From the NCBI GenBank assembly GCA_028554795.2, contig CM068842.1:25454590-25518589 (forward strand): a DNA stretch of 64,000 nucleotides, read 5' to 3'. Shown piece by piece: positions 44,440-54,092 of this stretch. Source of the DNA: Sinohyriopsis cumingii (taxonomy: Eukaryota; Mollusca; Bivalvia; Unionida; Unionidae). A model generated the notes under the pieces. It worked only from the letters and a program-made list of their open reading frames with translations. It was not told where the DNA came from and did no database searches. The position numbers and the translations under genes were made by a program. Each line of letters starts with the position of its first letter. The stretch's first letter is position 1.

Positions 44440-46470
44440 TTTTTTTAGACACAGGCCCAGGGCTGGTGACTTAAATAAACTCACATGCTGTGACTGAAAT
44501 TCCACAAGCCTGGTGCACAATTTCTGCATGCCCAAAATTTCATCTCTTTTTAATATTGTCACACAACATTGCAATAGCTACAATTCGAATATAAATTCAA
44601 CAGGTATCAAAAGGGTTTGAAGGTAATGCAAATGTCATTAGTGCTCATCACTAGGGACTGGATGGTCCTGGTGTTCTAACTTCTCTGCTGGATTCTCTGA
44701 GTGAATCCTGGTCAAAACCAAGTTGACATACGTCAATATGTTGTTTGCAGTATGTGCAAAAATAGTGACCCCCCCAATTTTCTTTTGCTGTCATGCTTCA
44801 CAAAGTAAAACTCTGTCAACATAGAGTTCTGAAATTTATTTTTGTTGCTGATAGTTAATTGCTTCCAAAATTGGCTTCAATAATGAATTACACTTAACCC
44901 TTTACCTCATAGAGCATAGTGACAAAGTGCAGCTTGCTATACATAGAACACAGGTTACCTAGTTGACCGCATACGCATAGCTTGCGTGTGAACTATTAAG
45001 CAATGTAGTGTATGTTACGTTTAACAGCAATTTTAACCATTTTACATTTTTGGTACACATCTATTACATGTGGAACAATTTAAGAGTAAAGTCCGATTGT
45101 TATAGCTGTGTAATTATTTATCACGGAAGAATTTGTTATGTGCTTTAAAATCTGGAGAGAATTTGTTCACCGTCATGTCAGCGAGGCCGTGTGACCAACC
45201 GTAGAGCTGCCATTTCTCATACTCGAAATTTACAAGTTTTTCATCTGTGTCTACATCACTAAGTCATCTAAATTTGATAATTTATAAAAACTAATTGCAG
45301 GCTATATCAATATCAGAGCCTTTACCTAGGTTATTGAATCTTTCATAGTTGTGATTCTAATCACGAAAACTTCGTAAGTACTGAATGAAATCCGCGACCG
45401 CCATTTTGGAGAGTGGAGATTACGACCCAGATACTTTAAATAGCAGATATCGACCAGTACATAAACAGTGACCACGTGATCTGACGTAATTGTCATTCAC
45501 AGAAATGAATGTAGTATCTAATAACGGGTTTTCCCCGAAGGTGGCGCTATGAAAACCGGCTTAAAATGGCTGATGTTTATAGCAGACGTCAAAAGGCGCT
45601 TCTATGGGACTTTTGTAGAAGCGTCAAAAGTCGCTTCGATGCGACTTTTGTAGAGGCGTCCAAAGACGGTTGTATGAGGTAATGGGTTAACACTATTCCG
45701 ACAATGGAAATGATCATGCTTTATATTTTATATATGCAGCAAAATCCAACTTCAAAGAAATGCTGCTCCTGCTCACCAATTTGTCAAAAATATATTACAT
45801 ATGGCTTAAACATTCTCATTCAAGGCACTGATTTGTAATGACTTTTGTTCTTGTACATGCATCTAGCAACTAGATTTAACGATAACAGATTGATCCACTT
45901 CCTGAAACTACCTATGCAAATTAGAATAATGGGCTCACCCATTGCAGCCTTCAAACACCTCTATCTAGCTATTATTGTCTGCCAATTAAGTGATATGTGA
46001 AATGGTTGTTTATACCCGACCTCTTTGCATTTAAATGCCATTATTTAAACTGCCCAAGAAATAGTTTTACACAAGATCCAATCATGACTGTTTACTGTGT
46101 ATACATGCAACATATAACAGACATATACTGAAAATTGTGTCGTTTCAAAACATGACCAAGTCAGTGGTTATGGAAGTACAAAATTGTATTTTTAGCACGA
46201 CATGCTATGCTTCAATTTTATTCAAATCAGATATCAATTTCAAGGAGGACAGTAATGATCTGATTTAGATTAGCAGGTATGTCAACTTCTTGAAAATACA
46301 TTTACATATTTCATCAGTACAATCCAAGCTGCCTCAAGCAAATAAAAAATGTTTTACAAGCCACCTCACTTAGAATACAGGATGGGCCCAATATAAAATT
46401 AGATGGGGACCAGGTTATCAGATTTTTGTTAGCACTGCATTATTTTAGTTCAGTTCATATCAAAATGCAG
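44440..46470. repeat. diverged duplicated segment, copy 2
   Basis: Same order of homologous blocks as 36100-37230, interrupted by a TTAA-flanked insertion (44898-45686) and about 200 bp of extra sequence near 45800-45960. The continuity of homology across the insertion makes copy 1 a natural empty site. Confidence 0.8.
44898..45686. mobile_element. piggyBac-type MITE (789 bp)
   Basis: Termini are CCCTTTACCTCATA at 44898 and, inverted, CCCATTACCTCATA ending at 45686, flanked by TTAA at 44894-44897 and 45687-45690. TTAA duplication with CCC(T/A)TT ends is the piggyBac signature. The right arm holds internal repeats (GCGTCAAAAGTCGCTTC and variants). No transposase ORF. The paralogous site near 36550-36565 lacks the insertion. 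Confidence 0.9.
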
Positions 46471-48179
46471 AAATATAAGCTTCCTTCCAATATTTAACAA
46501 AATCACCAACTAAGAAATACGAAATCCTTCTCATGTCCAACTCTGAAACTCTCCTTAGGATGAGCACTGAATAGCAATCACTAACTTTGATCTTGTGAAT
46601 GAAACTAACAATGCTTGTGGATTTGTTAAAGAATCTTGACTGTGAATGAGATATACACCTCTGCCTTCTTCACTGAATTGTCAAACACTGGCTAATATCA
46701 ATTAATCACAATGACTCAAGAAATACATTTATGTTCTTTCCGGTCTCAATCCCAGAAATGACTTGCCAGTGATGATCATTCCATCCCACAGATTCCTAAG
46801 AAACAAATGTGAGGAGGAAAATAAATCTCTTAAAAGTTGAATGAAATTTTAAGAATCAGTTACAAATATTGTACAAGTGTTTCCCTTTATTCAACATGAG
46901 ACATAAAATTTTGATCATCAGTCTGCCTCACATATAACAAACAATCCCAGCTAACCTTAAACAGCACATAAACAAGTGCTAAACCACTCATTAAGTATAT
47001 TAGTATGAGTATTGCCAAAACAGTATTTGGGAATGTGAAACCAGCCGTGTGTACTGGGTCCAAGCACCGATTTTTTTGCTGATGATAAGAACAGATAAAG
47101 GGTATCCAACCAGTATCAAGCAACAGAATGAAGAATCCAGAATTATACAAATTGTGTTTTAATATTTACATTACCATTGATAAATATTCAATGCACTGTA
47201 CTGTGACAATTGGAAACATCAGCAAGGTGACATGTACATGTACTTTAAGGAAGTCTTTTCACATGGCCGACATGTACAAACTTTTGGAAAGACTAATTAC
47301 ATGGCCGATGTGTGCCCACACCAGAAAAATCCTCCGCACATTTGTTTAAAGTTTCTCTAGTAGATACTGAGACAAACCAGATAGAAGTGAATTACAATTG
47401 CCCATTCTTCAAAGTACTAAAAAATACATAAGTGTTTTAGTGGCATCATCAAGCAAAAGAAAACTGGATGAAGCTTATGCATCTCAGCTTCAGATATGCT
47501 ACCTTGCATATATTCATTGCCTGTTGGTGTAGTGCGTACTGTCTCGAGTGACACATGCTCTGAACTTAATGTTGCTTATTAATCGAGGTAAAGGACGTCA
47601 CAAACTGATGTTCAATAGAAATGAAATTGACAGCATTTGCAGTAATAAATGAAAGGTGTGTTTGAAAACTTAAGCTATCTAAATGAGCTATTATTTAGTC
47701 CGATATAGACTGGGGAACACGTTTCAAAGGGTCCCGGAAAAATAATAATAAAGACTATACTTATTTAGCAATGAATGTTTAGCGAACAAAGAGACTGGAT
47801 TGTAATTTCTTGGGATGGCTAGTTCTTAGGTAGCGCAAAAAAATGGTCAAAGCATTTTTTAAAAATAACAAAAAGAACCAAATTTATAAGGAGTATTCTT
47901 TAATGGTTTGGGGCATTTAACGGACTAACTTTTAATTATATACCCTTTTAAAGACTGAACGGCAGATTCATGTGGAAAGCCCAAGGTACAAGAATGGTTG
48001 TTTAAGGTCAATTTTTTAAAATACACATGGGTAAAATATAATAATAGAATTACAAAATGTTACTTAAATATTCAAACTTACCATAAGGCACATAACTATA
48101 TACTGTGATACCAAAAACAATGATCAATTTCAGCAATTAATAACCAGGGAAATACACTGAATTCCTTTCCTTATATTTC

Positions 48180-48318
48180 AATATGGCCGTTTTGCACATG
48201 CGCCCTTGCTCCCAACAAGGTCCTTCAAAAAGTCATTGAAAGTGGTCTATCCTGTCTGTGTAGTATTTGTTACGATGTTGTAACGGCAGTGAAAACTGAG
48301 TGAGAACTAATTTTTAAC
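48180..48318. promoter_or_regulatory. promoter-like block, possibly bidirectional
   Basis: Locally less AT-rich. It contains TGCACATGCGCCC (one step from the NRF1 palindrome) and AATATGGCCGTTTTG (YY1-like CCAT core on minus). It lies between the TAO gene, transcribed leftwards, and the candidate plus-strand exon at 48319. Motif matches are by eye only. Confidence 0.35.
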
Positions 48319-48454
48319 ATGGAAGAGAATACGAGACGTTTCGTATCTCAAGATAAAAGTTCATCCGAGAGAGTATTACGTCACCGGAAATTATTGCAAC
48401 TCCGGACTCACCAACATGCTATAGCTTTATTGGATGAAAATGTATCATACTTAG
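48319..48454 (+). CDS. possible first coding exon, unknown gene
   Basis: ATG in good context (AACATGG) opens about 45 charged codons beginning MEENTRRFVS and running to a consensus donor TTAG|GTGAGG at 48455; unspliced, the frame stays open to 48510. Composition and position next to a promoter-like block suggest a first exon of a gene divergent from TAO. No downstream exon is recognised, and I do not know the family. It could also be a short spurious ORF. Confidence 0.35.
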
Positions 48455-48510
48455 GTGAGGCGAGTTTCAGGCCACACCAAATGATTGACTGCGTTGATAT
48501 TTTGCACTAG

Positions 48511-49371
48511 GTTTAAAATGCAGTCATGTGCAACTACAAATAATGTCCACACCCTGTTTAAAATGATTGTGTGAAATATGCAACAGCGCTCGTCATTCGG
48601 TAAAATTAGTGTATACCTCTGTGGCAAACGTTTTCTTTCATTATTTTTTCTTATTCAAATTATGTTGTTTTCTGTTGGTTTTCTTTTGTTTTGTATTGTT
48701 TTTAAATAAAAAGGAATGATGTTGCTACAAAATATTTATTCTATCTTCATTATGCTTTATACTCATCCTGAACTTTATTAAATGGATTTCTACACGTTTC
48801 TTAGTCCGATACCCCACCCCTCATCTGTGTTGATACTGAAGTGATGGACGATATCCCGAAAATCAGCATTATCACGGACGAGGGGCTGATGTATCGGCTT
48901 ACATTTTTCTTTCCTTACTTTACTTCTTTCTTTATTTTATCCTTTATGTATTGACATATCGTTCTAATACGATCCCATTTCTTAATGATATTGGGCCAAC
49001 CATTTAATTTTCGAGAAGTGAGATTTTCTTTCGATTCATAACTCCTGTATCTTTAACTTCAAGATATTTAAAACAAAATTCAAATGAAGATATTATTTCT
49101 TTTCTTATTCCACCTAGTATAATGAATATCAAAATATGCCAGAGCAAGAACAATTTACTGAATTTTATTTGAATCAGTAATATTATTTCTCACCAGCTAA
49201 CGTCTTCGTTTTCGGTTACACTCGTCACGTGTTAGGTGGATTTCAAATACTATTCATTTCAAGAACAGTTTAACACCATCTGTTTACCAAAGCCTTATAT
49301 TTTTGGTTTCTGGTGTGTATGATATTAGCTTCATTTAGACTGTTAGCATCCAATCAGTTGTTGTTGTTTTC

Positions 49372-49407
<36 letters not shown>

Positions 49408-50632
49408 ACGATAGCTAGCCAATCTTATAATTGACAACATGTGGGCTACTGCTACACAGTTTATAAATACATTCAACTTTGAATAGCTTTGTTTGTTGTA
49501 AACAGATTGAATGAAATTTTCATCATTCATTCAAAACATGTATCAAAACAGAAGTATGATTTTGAAATGAAAAAAAAAACCTCCGTTTATTTCGCTTACA
49601 GTTGTCATCTACCGTCCAAAACCAAATATGTGCTACCCAACACGCCGTGTAGCGACCAGTACTCCGTGATGTACTATCCAAGAGGCCCCCGCACTATGCC
49701 ATCAATAATCGGCGTATAGCGACCAATATCCCATCACCTACCATCCAACATACCACACTATACCACTAATTTGCTATGTGTAGTGACCAAGACCCCGTCA
49801 TCAAATATCCATCAGCCCACATATACTATCCCAAACTCCATCTTTAGTGACCAATTCCTCGTCACCTATTATCCAACACCCGTACTAGAATATCAACACG
49901 CCATGCATAGTGACCAATATCCCGTAATATACAACCCAACACTGCACATATACTATCCAACACGCTTTGTGTAGTGACAAATATGCCGTCATCTACCATC
50001 CAACACCCCACACTATGTCATCAACACGTCGTGTACAGTGACTAATAACCCATCATTTACTATCCATCACTCCACATACATTATTCAACACGCTGTGTAC
50101 AGTAACCAACACCCCATATAATGCCATCAGTACCATATTTACTGATCTGCTGCCTTGTGGTTTTATTTGTATATTGTCATCAACGCCATGTTTACTGACT
50201 TTCGGCATAGTGACCATTGGTATATTGCCAAGATTTATATATTAAAGTATTACATTTGTTGGAGGCGTCATTAAATTTGCATCTATTCTACGATGTGTTT
50301 GGTGATTCGCCTCTTGGCGGAGTATACCACACATGGCTCATGTCACAGTTATTACTTCTGGTTCAGTACCATACCAATCTAATCCCATTTATTTGAAGAG
50401 CATTATTTTCCTCACTCATACTGGTGTATGATACAAACGAAAGATTCGGGCAATCTTGTATTGATTTTAAAATAATTGTTATTCTTTAGAATATGAGCAT
50501 TATGGTGTGATTGTCTGTGTGTATTTTGGCGACAGTGCACAGTGAATAATGAGCTATTGGTCCGGATCCGGAAGTAAAATCTGTGACACATTGCACGGTG
50601 CTTTATTTACAGCCCATTCTCTTAACCATGCT
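48511..50632. other. non-coding interval with tandem repeats
   Basis: AT-rich. It contains an (ATT)n tract at about 49371-49406 and a 64-bp satellite array (49639-50128). No gene supported. Confidence 0.5.
49639..50128. repeat. ~64-bp satellite array, about 7.6 copies
   Basis: Diverged head-to-tail units beginning AACACGCCGTGTAGCGACCA-like, with a recurring TAGTGACCAATATCCCGTCA block followed by ATCCAACACCCCACACTAT. Identity between copies is modest, so the array is old. The open frame through it is a consequence of the repeat period. Confidence 0.8.
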
Positions 50633-50822
50633 CCGGTGGCCTAGTGGTAAGAGTGTCCGCCTCGACGCCCAAATCATAAATATCAGGGTCGAGGCTTACA
50701 CTGTAGGCCTAGTCTGCGGCATGATGCCCTAATGCTAGACATCACTATTTACTGCCACAATGCAGACATCGCAGGAATATGACTGACAAAATTTTTAAAG
50801 CTACGTTAAAATCCAAGTCACA

Positions 50823-50855
<33 letters not shown>
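50633..50855 (+). repeat. tRNA-derived SINE, family B, copy 4
   Basis: Plus-strand copy with head GGTGGCCTAGTGGTAAGAG, a body lacking part of the central segment, AAAGCTACGTTAAAATCCAA, and a long (CA)n tail at about 50820-50853. Confidence 0.8.
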
Positions 50856-50857
<2 letters not shown>

Positions 50858-50964
50858 TCACCTTGAGTTCATCTTGGAAGGTATTTTATATTAATATATG
50901 ATATATTGGGATTTTAACAACGTGGCATGTTCAGTACAGAGAAACAAATGTAGAGACTATATAT

Positions 50965-51480
50965 AGAAAAATATAAGTGTGGTCAGAGTCCAAAATTTGT
51001 TCTCTGTGCTACATTTCACTGTCGGACTCTAGTCCAACATACCTATCTGACCTCACCCATGTGTACACGCCAGCAAGATACTTACGCTCCTCTTCTGAAA
51101 TCGTATACTCATTATTCCCACTATGAAAACATAGTCATATGGACAGCGTTCTTTTGCATACCAGGGCCCAGCAACGTGGAATGAATTGCCCACTGAACTT
51201 AGACACAAAGACAGTGATTACATTCAAGAGGGCTCTCAAAACTCACTTATTTCGACTGCAAGAACAAACTTAAAGACCTAATAATGTTTCCTACCTGAAA
51301 TATTCTCAGCATGTTTTTTTATTTTTTTTTATGTTTTTCTAATTTCATGTTGTTTGTTTTTGTAATAATATTATTATATTTCTTATCTTATAGGTGTTGC
51401 CTAATGTTGTAAAGCGCTTAGAGCTTCTAAAGATTAGGCGCTGTACAAAGTCCTCATTATTATTATTAGTAGTAGTAGTA
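50965..51480 (+). mobile_element. 5'-truncated LINE (reverse transcriptase C-terminus)
   Basis: Plus-strand remnants encode YLSDL, YTPARYLRSSSE, a broken middle, then TWNELPTELR and FKRALKTHLFRL. This is the conserved tail of L2/CR1-like non-LTR retrotransposon ORF2 proteins, here with at least two frameshifts. The 3' end has GCGCTGTACAAAGTCC followed by an (ATT)n/(AGT)n microsatellite, typical of such elements. It lies directly beside the Maverick element's likely left end. Confidence 0.75.
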
Positions 51481-51487
51481 GTGAAGT

Positions 51488-51660
51488 GGGCCACCATAGC
51501 CTCAATGGGAATTAGCATTACAGAGACCCCTGGGCCACTATAGCCTCAATGGAAATTTAACATGGAGAAAAATCGTGGGCCACTATAGCCTCAAGGGAAT
51601 TTAACATGGAGAAAAAGTCTTGGGCCACTCTAGCCTCAAGGGGAATTGAACATGGGATTT
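51488..51660. repeat. 45-bp subterminal tandem repeats, 4 copies
   Basis: Four units starting GGGCCACTATAGCCTCAA at 51488, 51532, 51577 and 51622, each 39-45 bp. They lie between the LINE tail and the first element gene and are followed by a (TTTAAA)n-like tract (about 51678-51710). They are good candidates for the element's terminal or subterminal repeats; the matching right end is outside the window, so this cannot be proved here. Confidence 0.75.
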
Positions 51661-51755
51661 ATTTTTTTAAAAAAGTTTTTTAAATTTAAATTTAAATTTA
51701 AATTTAAAAAAGGGTAGGCAATTGAAAAGTCATTCTCTTTTCGAGAAATATGGCT

Positions 51756-51771
51756 GGCCCTGTAAAGGGCC
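51756..51771 (-). terminator. histone-type 3' stem-loop after gene A
   Basis: The minus strand reads CCAAA-GGCCCTTTACAGGGCC-AGCCA: a 6-bp stem GGCCCT/AGGGCC with a 4-nt loop TTAC, the metazoan histone 5' flank CCAAA, and a near-consensus 3' flank (ACCCA expected). About 13 nt further on is GAAAAGAGAATGA, like a U7-binding downstream element. It starts 25 nt after gene A's stop codon. The loop differs from the usual TTTC/TTTA by one base. Confidence 0.75.
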
Positions 51772-51795
51772 TTTGGGTTTCTTCTTCTTCTTCTT

Positions 51796-52379
51796 CTAAC
51801 TCCTTAACTTCTTCCACCAAGTCCTCACTTTTTCCATTATTCCTTTCTTCTTCTTTTTCTCCTCTGGCATCCAGTCTGGATGGCCCAAGGCTCTAAACTT
51901 TTCCTGGACTTTGATCCAATTCTGATTTAACCTATCAAAATCAGCCTGTTTCTTTTTGTTTTCCTGATCTTTTCTTTCTTTATACCATCTCTCTTTAATC
52001 TTCTTTACCTCTACCTCCATCACTTTTCTCATCAACTCCTCTCCTTTCCTCAGTCTTTCCTGACCTCTCTCCACATAAGAGCACTCTGTCCCATGTGACA
52101 TTTTTTCAAGAAAGCACCTGACTTTGCTTGCATTGTCAAGTGCTTCCTTTAGGCTTCCCACTCTGACATAGGTGGGATTTATCATACCTCTCAATCTCTT
52201 TTCCTCCTCTTCAATCATTCCTGCTATCACTTCTTTTGCTATGTTTAGACATTTAGCGTAGTCCAGGTGCTCTGCTATCTTCCATTCTTTTTCTAGTCTC
52301 TCCACTACATAGATACCATCTATTATCCAGTTGTATATATGTACCAAATTGTTGAACAAGTCACTTGCAACCACGATCT
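51796..52379 (-). CDS. tandem paralogue A: coiled-coil protein, start codon lost
   Basis: Helical, Lys/Glu-rich product of about 190 residues in the homologous frame, ending with a basic Trp-containing tail (VRTWWKKLRS). It aligns loosely with genes B and C at the N-terminus (hydrophobic heptads, then IEEEEKRLR), but where both have ATG after AAG/AAA this copy has ATC (about 52375-52377). The first downstream in-frame ATG is at 52221, giving about 141 residues. Its own TATAAG (52429-52434), its own copy of the shared promoter block and a histone-type stem-loop remain. The frame stays open upstream through the promoter, which I do not count as coding. Function unknown. Confidence 0.6.
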
Positions 52380-52428
52380 TCGTTTTTATTATTCCGTAGA
52401 ATGGTTCGAACGACGAACGTGGTGGGTT

Positions 52429-52536
52429 CTTATAGTGAAAGCGCGTACGTGATGGAAAACATCCCCCTAAAAACATAAAATTGATCTTACCTACATCGTG
52501 ACCAAACAACGCGCGGACGTGAAGGAAAACATCCCC
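52429..52536 (-). promoter_or_regulatory. shared promoter module of gene A
   Basis: TATAAG at 52429-52434 is preceded (minus strand) by a degenerate copy (52441-52466) and then a good copy (52511-52536) of the 26-bp block whose minus-strand core is GGGGATGTTTTCC...CACGTCCGCGC. The block recurs before genes B and C. Having two copies here suggests a cis-regulatory element rather than chance. Confidence 0.65.
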
Positions 52537-52767
52537 ACTTTTCTCATTTCATATAATATAACCCAAACTATACTCTCCACATATGCCAAGAAACAATAAA
52601 GAAACCCATAATCTACTATTCACACCAACTTACGTGAACAGTTACTAACACAAACACACAAACACATACACTCGCACTATGAATAAAGAGTTAGTGTTTA
52701 TATTCACACTACTCTACCAACACACATTGGCAAATTGATCGTTATTTCTTTTCTAGAGTATTGGGGT

Positions 52768-52783
52768 AGCCCTGAAAAGGGCT
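52768..52783 (-). terminator. histone-type 3' stem-loop after gene B
   Basis: The minus strand reads AAACA-AGCCCTTTTCAGGGCT-ACCCCA (shared A counted in the stem): a 6-bp stem, the canonical TTTC loop and an ACCCA-like 3' flank. It is followed about 12 nt later by AGAAAAGAAA, resembling the histone downstream element. It begins 34 nt after the stop codon at 52817. An identical copy follows gene C. Confidence 0.85.
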
Positions 52784-52816
52784 GTTTTTTTTGTTTGGAA
52801 CTTCATGGACACCTGG

Positions 52817-53173
52817 TTAATGGTGACACCTTCCAGGCCTGGCGCCACATACACATCTTGTCCTCCAGTTACTTTTTACCTTTTGGGGGGAGAGAGCAGA
52901 GGCAGGATATGTGGCTTCAGAATCCCAATTTTCGCTCTCTGGGATTCTGAAATTTCTTCTTCTTCTCTCCTTTTCCTCCTCCTCTTCTTTGTTTCTTCTC
53001 TCCTCCTCCTCTTCTTTGTATTTGCTCTCCTCCTCTTCTTTATTTCTTCTTTCCTCCTCCTCTCTCATCCTTCCGTCTTCCACAATGGCTTCCGCGGCCA
53101 GTTCATTTAATATGCGCCTGGCATATTCCAGATGCATATGAAGTTCCAACAGTTTCGCCAGTCTCGTGTTCAT
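52817..53173 (-). CDS. tandem paralogue B: Glu/Arg-rich coiled-coil protein
   Basis: 118 residues from the ATG at 53173, the first in-frame ATG after the TATA box. It begins MNTRLAKLLELHMHLEYARR and continues into a long charged helix of EEEERR/KEEEE repeats (about residues 28-75), then a short tail with Cys and His near the C-terminus. The N-terminal MxxRLAKL block matches gene C (MCSKLAKL). Purine-rich repeats make the antisense strand open too; that frame is a shadow. Function unknown; the histone-like 3' end suggests S-phase expression (inference). Confidence 0.65.
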   Translation of the reverse strand: MNTRLAKLLELHMHLEYARRILNELAAEAIVEDGRMREEEERRNKEEEESKYKEEEEERRNKEEEEEKERRRRNFRIPESENWDSEATYPASALSPQKVKSNWRTRCVCGARPGRCHH

Positions 53174-53226
53174 TTTTTGGTGTTGATCAATCAACAAGGG
53201 TAGCTAGACTGCCGAACGAGTTTCAA

Positions 53227-53264
53227 TTTATAGTGAAAGCGCGGACGTGAAGGAAAACATCCCC
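53227..53264 (-). promoter_or_regulatory. shared promoter module of gene B
   Basis: TATAAA at 53227-53232 within TTTCACTATAAATTG, next to the 26-bp block (53239-53264) with minus-strand core CACGTCCGCGC. CAGTC, an initiator-like motif, lies 22 nt from the TATA start, the same spacing as in gene C's module. Confidence 0.7.
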
Positions 53265-53627
53265 CTAAAAACATAAAATTGATCTTACCTAGATCATAAC
53301 CAAAGAAACAACTCGCGGACCTAAAAGAAACACTCACTCACTTTTTATGCTACCCATCACTATTTTTAAATTTTTTTCATAAATCACTTCAATAGACTAT
53401 CCACATACCCAAAGCAATCCAATCTAACCCCAAATATACACCTCAAACACCAAAAAAGACATCATTTTAATCTACTATCCATACCAACTTAATTGAGCAC
53501 TTACAAACACAAACACACAAACACATACCCTCACATTTTTTAAAAAAGAGTTAGTGTTTATATTCACACTACTCTACCTACACACATTGGCAAATAGGTC
53601 GATATTTCTTTTCTAGAGTATTGGGGT

Positions 53628-53643
53628 AGCCCTGAAAAGGGCT
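53628..53643 (-). terminator. histone-type 3' stem-loop after gene C
   Basis: Same minus-strand sequence as at 52768: AGCCCTTTTCAGGGCT with ACCCCA after it and CTAGAAAAGAAAT downstream. It begins 30 nt after the stop at 53673. Confidence 0.85.
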
Positions 53644-53672
53644 GTTTTTTTGTTTGCTATGGCAATCTTTTT

Positions 53673-54038
53673 TTAGTTTCTAAGAATGCGATGTCCTCTG
53701 AGGATAGACTTTCTGGCGATAGGTCTGCTTCTTCGGAAAGAGAAGAAGAACTCTTTGGTGTCGATACGACAATCGACAAAGCCTCTGTCAGCTTCAGGTT
53801 GTTGCTTCTGCTGCTGTTGTTGTTGCTGTTGCTGTTGCTGCTGTCTCTGAAGTCTGTACTTCTCTGTCCATTCTTCTTTTTCCCTGTTCATTTCTTCTCT
53901 GAAGAGCTCTTCTATCAGGTCTTCAGTGATTTTTAACATTCTCACATTCTCTATTTCTTCTGGCTTCGGTATCAGACTGTGTCTGACCCTATGCAAATTC
54001 ACGTAGGCTTCGTTGAGCTTAGCTAGTTTGGAGCACAT
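53673..54038 (-). CDS. tandem paralogue C: polyglutamine coiled-coil protein
   Basis: 121 residues from the ATG at 54038. It begins MCSKLAKLNEAYVNLHRVRH, continues with an acidic helix (LKITEDLIEELFREEMNREK), a run of about 12 glutamines encoded by mixed CAG/CAA codons (about 53810-53850), and a basic C-terminus (FRRSRPIARKSILRG). It is a diverged duplicate of gene B with the same 5' and 3' control modules. Interrupted CAG/CAA coding makes the Q-run more stable than a pure repeat. Function unknown. Confidence 0.65.
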   Translation of the reverse strand: MCSKLAKLNEAYVNLHRVRHSLIPKPEEIENVRMLKITEDLIEELFREEMNREKEEWTEKYRLQRQQQQQQQQQQQQKQQPEADRGFVDCRIDTKEFFFSFRRSRPIARKSILRGHRILRN

Positions 54039-54092
54039 CTTCTTAGGAGGATGAGTCGACAATGGATGGTTAGACTGGAAACAACCCCGGTT

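Larger units (their letters stand above)
41091..48180. other. upstream TAO intron / intergenic, repeats
   Basis: Probably the intron between the non-coding first exon and exon 2. It contains a tRNA-headed SINE (about 42750-43135), the second copy of the duplicated segment (44440-46470) and a TTAA-flanked MITE inside that. No coding exon is supported. Confidence 0.5.

Noticed and set aside
49489-49974. Plus-strand ORFs of 67-76 codons
   Set aside because: Produced by the 64-bp satellite period; residues simply repeat.
52805-53141. Plus-strand Leu/Ser-rich ORFs
   Set aside because: Antisense shadows of the Glu/Arg codon repeats of paralogue B.
53280-53310. GTAAGAT...TTTTTAG as a tiny intron upstream of gene B
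   Set aside because: Would be about 24 nt, too short to splice, and the same sequence recurs as part of the promoter module.
53691-53936. Plus-strand poly-Leu ORF
   Set aside because: Antisense of the polyglutamine tract in paralogue C.
51756-54038. A histone gene cluster implied by the stem-loops
   Set aside because: None of the three ORFs, nor any frame nearby, resembles a core or linker histone; the hairpins belong to element genes.
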